Source of the DNA: PALSA-1006 sp037140475
Lineage (GTDB): Bacteria > Pseudomonadota > Gammaproteobacteria > Burkholderiales > Gallionellaceae
DNA: 64,000 nt
Direction: 5' to 3'
Assembly: GCA_037140475.1 (NCBI GenBank)
Contig: JBAXEJ010000002.1
Location: 1-64,000, forward strand
Shown here: one piece after another, positions 42,335 through 51,046 of the stretch
How the letters are laid out: each line of letters begins with the position of its first letter
How positions within the stretch are numbered: position 1 is the stretch's first letter
Notes under the pieces: generated by a model
The model's input: only the letters and a program-made list of their open reading frames with translations
Told to the model about the DNA's origin: nothing
Database searches by the model: none
Program-made: the position numbers and the translations under genes

Positions 42335-42673
42335 ATGAAAATGGTCACAGCAATCATCAAGCCGTTCAAGCTAGACGAAGTGCGTGAAGCCCTTTCCGCC
42401 ATTGGCGTACAAGGCATCACCGTCACTGAAGTCAAAGGCTTTGGGCGTCAAAAGGGGCATACCGAGCTGTATCGAGGCGCTGAGTATGTCGTGGATTTTT
42501 TACCTAAGATCAAACTGGAAGCAGCGATCAAAGCAGACATGCTTGATCAAGTGATCGAGGCAATCGAAAAGGCAGCACAGACCGGCAAGATCGGCGACGG
42601 CAAAATTTTCGTGCAGAGCCTAGAGCAAGTGTTGCGTATCCGTACCGGCGAAACCGGTCCCGAAGCACTTTAA
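42335..42673 (+). CDS. glnK: Nitrogen regulatory protein PII (GlnK)
   Basis: A 112-residue PII trimer protein that senses 2-oxoglutarate and ATP/ADP. The T-loop has the uridylylation Tyr in GAEYVVDFLPK (about Y51), and the B- and C-loops (TGKIGDGKIFV, IRTGETGPEAL) are intact. Linked to amtB, it would block AmtB and control NtrB. SD AGGAGG lies 6 bases upstream of the ATG. Confidence 0.97.
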   Translation: MKMVTAIIKPFKLDEVREALSAIGVQGITVTEVKGFGRQKGHTELYRGAEYVVDFLPKIKLEAAIKADMLDQVIEAIEKAAQTGKIGDGKIFVQSLEQVLRIRTGETGPEAL

Positions 42674-42684
42674 GGAGAGTTGAA

Positions 42685-44205
42685 ATGAAAAAACTTATTG
42701 CTTCATTCATGCTGGTAGCCATGTTGTTTGGCTTGTCAGCGCCATCGTTTGCTGAAGAGGCGGCGCCTGCAGCAGCGACAGCAACTACCGTGGCAGCTCC
42801 CGCTGCTGCACCTGCCGATGCGACAGCTGCTCCAGCCGCCGCTGCAGCGCCAGTGGTCGCAGCGACTGCTGCTCCTGCTCCTGTGCCCAATAAAGGCGAT
42901 ACCTCTTGGATGTTGGTTGCGACTTTGCTCGTGATCATGATGTCGATTCCAGGCTTGGCACTGTTCTACGGCGGTCTAGTTCGTAGCAAAAACATGCTGT
43001 CGATCTTGATGCAAGTGTTCAGCATCTTTGCGCTGATCACTGTGTTGTGGACAATTTACGGTTATTCATTGGCTTTCACCACTGGCAACGCATTCATCGG
43101 CGGCTTTGATCGTTTAATGTTGAAAGGTATCTTTGACCCTGTGACTGGCGCTGTGGCTAACGCTGCAACATTCAGCAAAGGTGTGGTGATCCCTGAGTTT
43201 GCATTCGTGGCATTCCAAGCAACTTTTGCGGCAATCACGGTAGCGTTGGTGGTGGGTGCATTTGCTGAGCGTATGAAGTTCTCTGCAGTGATGTTGTTCT
43301 CGGCACTATGGTTCACCTTCGCTTACTTGCCAATCGCACACATGGTTTGGTTCTGGGCGGGTCCAGATGCTTACACCGACCAAGCAGCGGCTGATATAGC
43401 CAATGCAACAGCAGGTTGGTTGTTCCAGAAAGGTGCTTTGGACTTCGCAGGCGGTACTGTCGTTCACATCAACGCTGCGATTGCGGGCTTGGTCGGTGCG
43501 TTCATGGTAGGCAAGCGTGTGGGTTACGGTAAAGAGCCAATGGCACCACACAACCTCGTGATGACAATGATCGGTGCCTCTTTGTTGTGGGTGGGTTGGT
43601 TCGGTTTCAACGCCGGCTCAGCTCTCGAAGCAGGTGGTACTGCAACTCTGGCTTTCGCTAACACTTTGATTGCAACTGCTGCTGCAGTGATGACATGGTT
43701 GGCTGCTGAGTGGATGTTGAAAGGTAAGCCTAGCTTGTTGGGCGCAGCATCTGGTGCGGTTGCTGGCTTGGTTGCGATCACTCCTGCTTGCGGTTGGGTT
43801 GGCATCACTGGCGGCTTGATCATCGGTGCTTTGGCAGGTGTAACTTGCTTCTGGGGTGTCACTGGCTTGAAGAAACTGTTGGGTGCAGATGACGCGCTAG
43901 ACGTATTCGGTATTCACGGCATCGGCGGTATCTTGGGCGCATTGCTAACTGGTGTGTTTAACAGCTTCAGCATGGGTGGTACTGGTATCGCTGATTATGT
44001 GAACAACACCATCGTGACAACTGAGATCGGTGCTCAAGTTTGGATTCAAGCGCAAGCGGTACTCACAACGCTGATCTGGTCTGGTGTAGTGGCTTTCGTT
44101 TGCTACAAGATAGTTGACCTCACCATCGGTCTGCGTGTATCGGCAGAAGATGAGCGCGAAGGTTTGGATACAACTTCGCACGGTGAGCGCGCTTACAACC
44201 TGTAA
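42685..44205 (+). CDS. amtB: Ammonium transporter AmtB
   Basis: A 506-residue Amt/Rh-family ammonium transporter. A signal peptide (ending APSFA) precedes a 40-residue Ala/Pro-rich periplasmic segment. Eleven transmembrane helices follow, with WMLVATLLVIMMSIPGLALF, the conserved Asp region AHMVWFWAG, the first pore His in GTVVHINAAIAGL, and the second in DVFGIHGIGG. The short C-terminal tail is intact, as needed for GlnK binding. It starts 11 bases after glnK. Confidence 0.97.
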   Translation: MKKLIASFMLVAMLFGLSAPSFAEEAAPAAATATTVAAPAAAPADATAAPAAAAAPVVAATAAPAPVPNKGDTSWMLVATLLVIMMSIPGLALFYGGLVRSKNMLSILMQVFSIFALITVLWTIYGYSLAFTTGNAFIGGFDRLMLKGIFDPVTGAVANAATFSKGVVIPEFAFVAFQATFAAITVALVVGAFAERMKFSAVMLFSALWFTFAYLPIAHMVWFWAGPDAYTDQAAADIANATAGWLFQKGALDFAGGTVVHINAAIAGLVGAFMVGKRVGYGKEPMAPHNLVMTMIGASLLWVGWFGFNAGSALEAGGTATLAFANTLIATAAAVMTWLAAEWMLKGKPSLLGAASGAVAGLVAITPACGWVGITGGLIIGALAGVTCFWGVTGLKKLLGADDALDVFGIHGIGGILGALLTGVFNSFSMGGTGIADYVNNTIVTTEIGAQVWIQAQAVLTTLIWSGVVAFVCYKIVDLTIGLRVSAEDEREGLDTTSHGERAYNL

Positions 44206-44244
44206 TTTAACCTCTCCTCCCTGGGGCCTCCTGGCCTCATTTCA

Positions 44245-44270
44245 GGGGCACCGCAAGGTGCCCCCTTATT
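44245..44270 (+). terminator. Rho-independent terminator after amtB
   Basis: GGGGCACC (44245-44252) and GGTGCCCC (44257-44264) form an 8-bp stem with a GCAA loop, followed by CTTATTT. It lies 40 bases past the amtB stop. Confidence 0.85.
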
Positions 44271-44328
44271 TGGAGAGTCAGGTCGAGACTTTGCCTTGTA
44301 GAGGTGCTTGTGTAATTGGGTAGTACAT

Positions 44329-44386
44329 ATCGGGCTGAAACCCGACCAACACGGGGGCCCATAAGTGACATCAAGTGCGACGCACT
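44329..44386. repeat. Pair of short palindromes between amtB and the nucleotidyltransferase-like gene
   Basis: TCGGG-N6-CCCGA (44330-44345) and AGTGCG-A-CGCACT (44374-44386) lie close together. The second overlaps the stop codon of the minus-strand gene. No T-run follows either. They resemble REP-type elements or weak 3'-end hairpins. Confidence 0.5.
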
Positions 44387-44975
44387 ATCCTAGTAACTCT
44401 TCTAACGCAGCAATATCTGCATGGGTTTCAGGATGACGGCTACCGCCGTGGCGAGCATTTTCAGGTAATACGATGATATGAATTTGTGTGCCAGATTCAC
44501 CGGTGAGTGTGTAGCTCGGCACACTTTCTTCGTGCCCACCAATGCGCACCTTCCATTCGCCATCTTCAAATTCAATATTATTTTTCAGCAGGAACAGTAG
44601 TACCGCTTTAGTGTCGTCGCTGAACAGCATAAGGTTGATGTCTGAGTTTTCGCCGGCGCAACCAGTCAGCACCGAGCCAGTGAGGTATGGGTTGTAGGGT
44701 GCAAGCATGCGCATCGTGCTGAGTGCTTCTTCACGAAGTTGGTACAACACATTGGGGTGGCTCTCGTGCTGAAAAAGGGCGCGGTAACTATGTAATGCCT
44801 CTTCAACTTCGTGATTACTTGGCAGGTGTTGAGTATCTGCTGCGCCTAATTGTTTCGCCGCTTTTCGTTTGGCGAAAGCAAAATCAGTGATGCCTCCTTC
44901 TGCAATTAAACGAGCAGAAAGATGGGCGAGTTGCTCGCGCATTAAGTCTCGGCGCATAGGGTGCGGCTTGCTCAT
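44385..44975 (-). CDS. Nucleotidyltransferase-like protein
   Basis: A 196-residue soluble protein. The helical N-terminal half (RREDLMREQLAHLSARL-like) is followed by YLTGSVLTGCAGENSDINLM, which has the GS...D-x-[DN] pattern of minimal nucleotidyltransferases, though the second acidic residue appears to be Asn. A C-terminal Val/Tyr-rich sheet follows. Substrate unknown; catalysis is uncertain given the altered DxD. It lies between amtB and the PBP1A gene, both separately transcribed. Confidence 0.6.
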   Translation of the reverse strand: MSKPHPMRRDLMREQLAHLSARLIAEGGITDFAFAKRKAAKQLGAADTQHLPSNHEVEEALHSYRALFQHESHPNVLYQLREEALSTMRMLAPYNPYLTGSVLTGCAGENSDINLMLFSDDTKAVLLFLLKNNIEFEDGEWKVRIGGHEESVPSYTLTGESGTQIHIIVLPENARHGGSRHPETHADIAALEELLG

Positions 44976-45164
44976 TCTTTAGAAATCCAAATTTCGTCGC
45001 AATACTACGATGCTCACCAAAAAACACTCCTCACATATTGGGGATATGCTGCGTTGCAATTTTTCGCTCGCGCCTTGTCTTGCTTATAACCTGCCACTTG
45101 GCAGCTTGCTACCTTAGTTGGATGGCTAGTAGTTCTATCAGAACGTTGAATTTATAGTGAACCC

Positions 45165-47486
45165 TTAGAAGAGCTGGTCTTTAACTTCTTCAAGGTGCTC
45201 TGCATTCGCCGCATCGTCGCCCGCACCAGGAATGTTTTCCTGATAAAAATATTCTGTTCTGCCGCCATTCGGATCGCGTTGACCTTTGTCATTAATCCGC
45301 ACAGCCACCATGTTTTCAGGCATGGTGTATTCCGCTTGAGGCACATCTTTCAATATTTTACCCATGTAACTCATCCACATCGGTAGTGCGGCGCCACCGC
45401 CTGTTTCTTTATCACCCAAGCTACGCGGTTTATCAAAACCGATCCAAGAGATACCCACAAGCGTTGGTTGGAAACCACAGAACCAAGCGTCCATTGAATC
45501 ACTGGTGGTGCCTGTTTTGCCGGCAAGATCTTGACGCCCCAAGGACATCGCACGAGCAGCTGTGCCGTGCCGCACTACGTCTTGCATCATGCTTACCATG
45601 GTGAACGCATTGCGTACGTCAATCACTTGCTCGGCGTTCTCTCCCGCCACGGTAGGGGCGGCCTCGTTAATAAGTTTGCCATTGGCATCTTCAATACGCT
45701 GAATAAAGTAAGGTCTGATGCGATAACCGCCATTGGCAAAAACAGAATAGCCGGTTAGAAGTTGCATGGGGGTCACCGAACCCGCACCCAGTGCCATCGT
45801 TAAATAAGGTGGCGTTTTATCTTTATCGAAACCAAATTTGCTAACGTAATCTTGCGCGTATTCTGGGCTAATCGCCTGCAAAATGCGAATCGACACGAGA
45901 TTTTTCGACTTCATCAAACCTTGGCGCATACGCATCGGGCCATCAAAGTTATCGTCGTAATTTTTTGGTTGCCAAGGAACGTCACCGGTTTGCGCTGCAT
46001 CGAAAACTAAGGGCGCGTCATTGATAATTGACGCGGGGGTAAAACCTTTTTCTAGCGCGGCGGAATAAATGAATGGTTTAAAACTTGAGCCCGGTTGACG
46101 CCAGGCCTGAGTGACATGATTGAATTGATTGTGGTTAAAGTCGAAGCCGCCTACCAGCGCATAAATTTGACCATTGCGGGGGTTGGCCGAAACGAAGGCC
46201 GATTCAACTTGAGGCATTTGGGAAATCTGCCAAATGTCTTTGTCATTTTTCTGCACACGAATGATTGAGCCAACGCGAATTCGCTGGTTAAGCGCTAGCT
46301 TGTCACTTAGCGCGCGTTGGGCAAATTTCAAGCCATCGCCGGTAATTTCAACGATTAAGCCCCCTTTAGAATAGGCCTTAACAAATTTTACGTTCGCCTC
46401 AACAACGATGGCAGGAAGCAAGTCATCGCTGTCGCTAGTCTCTTGCAAACTATCTTCCAAGAATTCATCGCTGCTGTTTTTGCGTAAATCAACAAACCCT
46501 TCTGGTCCGCGATAGCCGTGGCGTGCGTCATATTCCAATACGCCTGCACGCACCGCTGCGTAAGCGGCAGACTGATCGGCCTCGCGAATGGTGGTGTAAA
46601 CATTAAAGCCTTTGGTATAGGTATCTTCTTGGAAACGTTCATACACGACTTGCCGTGCCATCTCAGCCAGATAATCTGCCTTTACTGCAAACTCTTGGTT
46701 GCCACGCTTGGCGATGAGGGGTTCGATTTGGGCGACTTCAAATTCAGCATCGGTAATATAGTTAAGTTCGTGCATGCGGCGCAGCACATACATCTGTCGC
46801 AACTTAGCTCGCTTAGGGTTGACCACCGGATTAAACGCCGAGGGTGCTTTTGGCAGACCCGCCAACATGGCCATTTCTGCAATAGTCAATTTATTCAAAT
46901 GCTTACCAAAATAGATTTGGCCTGCTGCGGCAAAGCCGTAAGAGCGTTGTCCAAGATAAATTTGGTTAATGTAGAGCTGAAGGATGTCATCCTTGCTCAA
47001 GTTATGTTCGATCTTGAACGCCAATAACATTTCGTTAAACTTGCGCGTCAGGGTTTTTTCTTTAGATAAAAAGAAATTGCGCGCCACCTGCATGGTGATC
47101 GTACTCGCGCCTTGCTTTGCGCCGCCGGAAGTAAAGTTCGAAAGGGCCGCTCGCAGCACACCGAAATAATCCACACCACCGTGCTGATAAAAGCGATCAT
47201 CCTCAGCGGCAAGAATGGCCTTCTTCATCAAGTCGGGCACCTCTTTAATGGTTACCAATTCACGGCGTTCTTCACCAAATTCGCCCAGTAATTTACCTTC
47301 TGCGCTGAATACGCGCAGTGGCACTTTAGGCTGGTAGTCCGTCAGTACCTCAAGCGAAGGTAGCGTTGGGTAAGTTAGAAATAAAGCGAAGGAAAATAAC
47401 AGCACCGGCAACAGCGTGAGCGCAAACGCAATAACAACTGGCAGGAACCAAGGGCGGGAAGAGAGTGCTAAGATTTTTGATTTCAT
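45165..47486 (-). CDS. mrcA: Penicillin-binding protein 1A (bifunctional)
   Basis: A 773-residue class A PBP. After one transmembrane helix (about 15-38), the glycosyltransferase domain has E95 in ILAAEDDRFYQHGG and the motif GASTITMQVARNFFLS. An OB-like insert (about 310-420) precedes the transpeptidase domain with PGSSFKPFIYSA, SKN (MKSKNLVSIR) and KTGTTSDSMDAWF. The C-terminal tail is disordered. It is divergent from thiC. All catalytic motifs are present. Confidence 0.97.
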   Translation of the reverse strand: MKSKILALSSRPWFLPVVIAFALTLLPVLLFSFALFLTYPTLPSLEVLTDYQPKVPLRVFSAEGKLLGEFGEERRELVTIKEVPDLMKKAILAAEDDRFYQHGGVDYFGVLRAALSNFTSGGAKQGASTITMQVARNFFLSKEKTLTRKFNEMLLAFKIEHNLSKDDILQLYINQIYLGQRSYGFAAAGQIYFGKHLNKLTIAEMAMLAGLPKAPSAFNPVVNPKRAKLRQMYVLRRMHELNYITDAEFEVAQIEPLIAKRGNQEFAVKADYLAEMARQVVYERFQEDTYTKGFNVYTTIREADQSAAYAAVRAGVLEYDARHGYRGPEGFVDLRKNSSDEFLEDSLQETSDSDDLLPAIVVEANVKFVKAYSKGGLIVEITGDGLKFAQRALSDKLALNQRIRVGSIIRVQKNDKDIWQISQMPQVESAFVSANPRNGQIYALVGGFDFNHNQFNHVTQAWRQPGSSFKPFIYSAALEKGFTPASIINDAPLVFDAAQTGDVPWQPKNYDDNFDGPMRMRQGLMKSKNLVSIRILQAISPEYAQDYVSKFGFDKDKTPPYLTMALGAGSVTPMQLLTGYSVFANGGYRIRPYFIQRIEDANGKLINEAAPTVAGENAEQVIDVRNAFTMVSMMQDVVRHGTAARAMSLGRQDLAGKTGTTSDSMDAWFCGFQPTLVGISWIGFDKPRSLGDKETGGGAALPMWMSYMGKILKDVPQAEYTMPENMVAVRINDKGQRDPNGGRTEYFYQENIPGAGDDAANAEHLEEVKDQLF

Positions 47487-47578
47487 TGCGGGATTATATC
47501 GGCTCTAAGGCAGCAAAATAAGCCTGATCTGTAAATCCGCGTCGTCCCTTGCTTTTCACTTTTCTTTCCAGTACCTTG

Positions 47579-47703
47579 CGTCCCTCGCTAGGGGTCTGCC
47601 CAATTGTTATACGGAGCAGTGAGATACACCCTTTGAACCTGTACGGGTCATGCCGTCGTAGGGAAGCATCTTCTAGGTGCTCCCCATTAATTTTGGAGCA
47701 CCA
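47579..47703 (+). promoter_or_regulatory. TPP (thi-box) riboswitch controlling thiC
   Basis: The aptamer has the conserved TGAGA element (47619-47624), ACCCTTTGAACCTG (47628-47641) and ATGCCGTCGTAGGGA (47650-47664). P1 is TCCCT (47581-47585) with AGGGA (47660-47664). The expression platform can be read: GGTGCTCC (47676-47683) pairs with GGAGCACC (47695-47702), hiding the thiC SD. Alternatively 47661-47670 pairs with 47676-47685 and frees it. TPP binding holds 47660-47664 in P1, so it should close the ribosome site. Confidence 0.93.
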
Positions 47704-47705
47704 CA

Positions 47706-49577
47706 ATGAACGCCAACGCCCCCTTTTTAAATCAGTCTGCGCACGTTGATGCTGCAGCCGTTAAGCCGTTACCGAATTCGCGCAAAGTGTACGTGCAAGG
47801 CTCCCGCCCTGACATCCAAGTGCCGATGCGTGAGATTACCCAAGACGAAACTCCGGCCAGCATGGGCGCGGAAGTGAATCCACCGGTTTATGTTTATGAC
47901 TGCTCTGGCCCTTATACCGACCCTGCGGTAAAGATCGACATTCGTTCTGGCTTGGCTGAAATGCGCGCTGGCTGGATTGCCGAACGCAGCGATACCGAAG
48001 CCTTGCCCCGTCTAACTTCAGAATATGGCCAGCAACGCCTGAATGACCCTGCATTGGCGGATATGCGCTTTAACCTCAAGCACACACCGCGCAAAGCGAA
48101 GCCCGGTAAAAACGTGACACAAATGTACTACGCACGTCAGGGCATCATCACGCCAGAGATGGAATACATCGCCATTCGCGAAAATCAAAAAGTGGATGGC
48201 ATGAGCGAGATGATGCTCAAGCAACATCCTGGTGAAAATTTTGGTAAAGCGATGCCGAAGAAAATCACCCCAGAATTTGTGCGTAGCGAAGTGGCCGCCG
48301 GTCGTGCAGTCATCACTACCAATATCAACCACCCTGAATGTGAGCCGATGATTATTGGCCGCAATTTCTTGGTGAAGATCAACGCCAACATTGGCAACTC
48401 CGCGCTAGGTTCAAGTATTCAAGAAGAAGTGGAAAAGATGACCTGGGCTATTCGCTGGGGCGGCGATACGGTGATGGATCTTTCTACCGGCAAAAATATC
48501 CACGAAACACGAGAATGGATTATTCGTAATTCACCGGTGCCGATTGGTACGGTGCCTATCTATCAAGCACTGGAAAAAGTGAACGGCAAAGCCGAAGACC
48601 TGACTTGGGAAATTTTCAAAGACACGTTGATCGAACAAGCCGAACAAGGCGTGGACTACTTCACCATCCATGCGGGCGTGTTGCTACGCTACATCCCAAT
48701 GACCGCAAATCGCATGACGGGTATCGTGTCGCGCGGTGGCTCCATCATGGCGAAATGGTGCTTGGCGCATCACAAAGAAAACTTCCTCTATACTCACTTC
48801 GAAGAAATTTGCGAAATTATGAAGGCCTATGACGTGACCTTCTCGCTCGGCGATGGCCTGCGCCCCGGCTCGATCTACGATGCCAACGACGAAGCCCAAC
48901 TGGGAGAATTAAAAACACTGGGTGAGCTCACTCAAGTGGCATGGAAACATGATGTGCAAGTGATGATCGAGGGCCCCGGCCACGTGCCGATGCACATGAT
49001 CAAAGAAAATATGGATCTGCAATTGAAGTGGTGCCACGAAGCGCCGTTCTACACGCTAGGCCCACTGACTCAAGATATTGCCCCTGGCTATGACCACATC
49101 ACTTCCGCGATTGGTGCTGCGATGATCGGTTGGTTTGGTACGGCTATGTTGTGCTACGTGACACCGAAAGAACACTTGGGTTTGCCGAACAAAGCTGACG
49201 TGAAGGAAGGCATCATTACTTACAAAATTGCCGCCCATGCCGCTGACTTAGCTAAAGGCCATCCTGGTGCGCAAGTGCGTGACAACGCCATGAGCAAAGC
49301 GCGCTTCGAATTCCGCTGGGAAGACCAATTCAACCTTGGTCTAGACCCAGACCGTGCGCGCGAATTTCACGACGAAACTTTGCCAAAAGAGTCCGCCAAG
49401 ATCGCGCATTTTTGCTCGATGTGCGGCCCGCATTTTTGCTCGATGAAAATCTCGCAAGACGTGCGCGAATTTGCCGCGAAAGAAGGCATCGCAGAAGCCG
49501 AAGCGCTGGCAAAAGGCATGGAAGCAAAGTCCATCGAGTTCGTTAAACAAGGTGCGCAGGTTTATCACAAGGCATGA
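47706..49577 (+). CDS. thiC: Phosphomethylpyrimidine synthase ThiC
   Basis: A 623-residue radical SAM enzyme that converts AIR to HMP-P in thiamine synthesis. Motifs include VYVQGSRPDIQVPMREI, the substrate region GDGLRPGSIYDAND, GPGHVPMHMI, and the C-terminal [4Fe-4S] motif CSMCGPHFC (CxxCxxxxC). Length matches the family. The SD GGAG (47695-47698) is 7 bases from the ATG and is part of the riboswitch sequestering helix. It overlaps the next gene by 4 bases. Confidence 0.98.
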   Translation: MNANAPFLNQSAHVDAAAVKPLPNSRKVYVQGSRPDIQVPMREITQDETPASMGAEVNPPVYVYDCSGPYTDPAVKIDIRSGLAEMRAGWIAERSDTEALPRLTSEYGQQRLNDPALADMRFNLKHTPRKAKPGKNVTQMYYARQGIITPEMEYIAIRENQKVDGMSEMMLKQHPGENFGKAMPKKITPEFVRSEVAAGRAVITTNINHPECEPMIIGRNFLVKINANIGNSALGSSIQEEVEKMTWAIRWGGDTVMDLSTGKNIHETREWIIRNSPVPIGTVPIYQALEKVNGKAEDLTWEIFKDTLIEQAEQGVDYFTIHAGVLLRYIPMTANRMTGIVSRGGSIMAKWCLAHHKENFLYTHFEEICEIMKAYDVTFSLGDGLRPGSIYDANDEAQLGELKTLGELTQVAWKHDVQVMIEGPGHVPMHMIKENMDLQLKWCHEAPFYTLGPLTQDIAPGYDHITSAIGAAMIGWFGTAMLCYVTPKEHLGLPNKADVKEGIITYKIAAHAADLAKGHPGAQVRDNAMSKARFEFRWEDQFNLGLDPDRAREFHDETLPKESAKIAHFCSMCGPHFCSMKISQDVREFAAKEGIAEAEALAKGMEAKSIEFVKQGAQVYHKA

Positions 49578-49840
49578 CCTTGGCGTGTCGTGAGGGTTGC
49601 GGTGCATGCTGCATCGCACCTTCGATTAACTCACCCCTTCCCAATATGCCGTACGGCAAACCCGCAGGCGTTCTCTGCGCACAACTGCTAGATGATTTTC
49701 GTTGTGCCGTGTTTGGCAAACCTGAACGACCAACATTTTGTGCGGGCTTGCAGCCCTCGGCAGAAATGTGTGGTGACTCACGCGAACATGCATTGCGCTG
49801 GCTCAGTGAATTAGAGCGCGCTACCCACCCCTTGTTATAA
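49574..49840 (+). CDS. YkgJ-family cysteine cluster protein
   Basis: An 88-residue protein with a Cys-rich pattern: CREGCGACC at the N-terminus and later Cys in LCAQLL, FRCAVF, FCAGLQ and EMCGD. This matches the small YkgJ-type (zinc/iron-chelating) family. The ATG overlaps the thiC stop (ATGA), so it is under the same riboswitch. The role is unknown. Confidence 0.85.
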   Translation: MTLACREGCGACCIAPSINSPLPNMPYGKPAGVLCAQLLDDFRCAVFGKPERPTFCAGLQPSAEMCGDSREHALRWLSELERATHPLL

Positions 49841-49847
49841 TTACGCT

Positions 49848-50048
49848 ATGCCACAACTCACCAATTTACCCGCGAATATTACAGCTGAATCTCCTTGCAT
49901 CGGGCATTGCAGCACGGTGCTGGGCGATGATGTGTGTCGCAGTTGCCTGCGTACTTTCGATGAAATTACCCGCTGGGTAGAAATGGATGAAGAGCAACGC
50001 CGACGCGTTAATCTGCGCATCGCCCTCCTTAAATTACCAACCGATTAA
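49848..50048 (+). CDS. DUF1289 domain protein
   Basis: A 66-residue protein with the DUF1289 pattern SPCIGHCSTVLGDDVCRSCL, then RTFDEITRWVEMDEEQRRRV. Four Cys are likely to bind a metal ion. It lies 7 bases after the YkgJ-type gene and 3 bases before uppP, in the same run. The biochemical role is unknown. Confidence 0.9.
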   Translation: MPQLTNLPANITAESPCIGHCSTVLGDDVCRSCLRTFDEITRWVEMDEEQRRRVNLRIALLKLPTD

Positions 50049-50051
50049 ATT

Positions 50052-50879
50052 ATGGATATTATTTTATTGCTCAAGGCCGCTATTCTGGGCGTAGTAGAAG
50101 GCTTAACCGAGTTTCTGCCGATCTCTTCCACTGGCCATTTAATTTTGGTGGGGGATTTGCTCAACTTTAACGATGAACGAGGTAAGGTATTCGAGATCGT
50201 CATTCAGTTCGCCGCGATTTTGGCGGTGTGCTGGGAATATCGTCACAAGCTCGCTTCCGTCACGACGGGTTTGTTACAAAAACAAGAAGCCGCGCAGCGC
50301 TTCACTTTTAATCTGTTCATCGCGTTTTTACCGTTGGCCATTCTCGGCCTGTTATTTGGCAAAGCGATCAAGGCGCATCTGTTCGCGCCTGTACCTGTTG
50401 CGCTGGCATTTATCATCGGCGGCTTCGTTATTTTGTGGGCTGAAAAGCGTCAGCACACTGAGCACATCGGCAGTGTAGACGACATGCACTGGAAAGACGC
50501 GTTGAAGATGGGTTTTGCCCAAGCATTGGCATTGATCCCCGGCACCTCACGCTCCGGCGCCACTATCATCGGCGGTTTATTTTTTGGCTTGTCTCGCAAG
50601 GCGGCAACGGAGTTTTCATTTTTCCTCGCTATTCCCACGATCACGGCAGCGACGATTTATGAGGTGGTGAAATATCGCCACGATTTTCACGCGGATGATT
50701 TAGGTATTTTTCTAGTTGGCTCAATCGCCTCGTTCATTAGCGCCTTCTTCGCCGTGCGTGGTTTGTTGCGTTACATCAGTCGCCACGACTTTAGCGTGTT
50801 TGCTTGGTATCGCATCGCTTTTGGTTTGATTGTGTTGGGCACCTCCTACAGCGGTGTGGTGAGCTGGTCTGCAGCATAA
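50052..50879 (+). CDS. uppP: Undecaprenyl-diphosphatase
   Basis: A 275-residue multi-pass membrane phosphatase that recycles undecaprenyl pyrophosphate for peptidoglycan synthesis. The first catalytic region is GVVEGLTEFLPISSTGHLIL and the second is ALIPGTSRSGATIIGGL. About eight hydrophobic helices follow the family plan. It is the last gene of the thiC run, with no clear terminator beyond it. Confidence 0.97.
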   Translation: MDIILLLKAAILGVVEGLTEFLPISSTGHLILVGDLLNFNDERGKVFEIVIQFAAILAVCWEYRHKLASVTTGLLQKQEAAQRFTFNLFIAFLPLAILGLLFGKAIKAHLFAPVPVALAFIIGGFVILWAEKRQHTEHIGSVDDMHWKDALKMGFAQALALIPGTSRSGATIIGGLFFGLSRKAATEFSFFLAIPTITAATIYEVVKYRHDFHADDLGIFLVGSIASFISAFFAVRGLLRYISRHDFSVFAWYRIAFGLIVLGTSYSGVVSWSAA

Positions 50880-50944
50880 AAACGAGGGATGAAACAAAAC
50901 CCCTTTTTGGGATTATCATGATGTCACGATAACGAGATGTCCCC

Positions 50945-51046
50945 ATGACTCATACGGCCTCCAACGCACTTCTTCGTAATGTCTTTCGCAAATACGTCTT
51001 CTTGCTGATCATTTGGACGGTGGTGTGTTTGTTGTCCCCACTGTAG
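50945..51046 (+). pseudogene. Detached N-terminal fragment of the c-di-GMP signalling gene
   Basis: A frame from the ATG 50945 reads MTHTASNALLRNVFRKYVFL, then LIIWTVV, and ends at TAG 51044-51046. It is the typical N-terminus with first transmembrane helix of a DUF3365-containing sensor. The remaining part continues in a different frame from about 51010. Roughly 35-40 residues expected between the helix and GGVFVVPT are missing, so an internal deletion with frameshift is likely. Confidence 0.7.

Noticed and set aside
42750..42890. Ala/Pro-rich stretch of amtB as a tandem DNA repeat
   Set aside because: The codons vary and there is no regular repeat unit. Such linkers occur after the signal peptide in related ammonium transporters.
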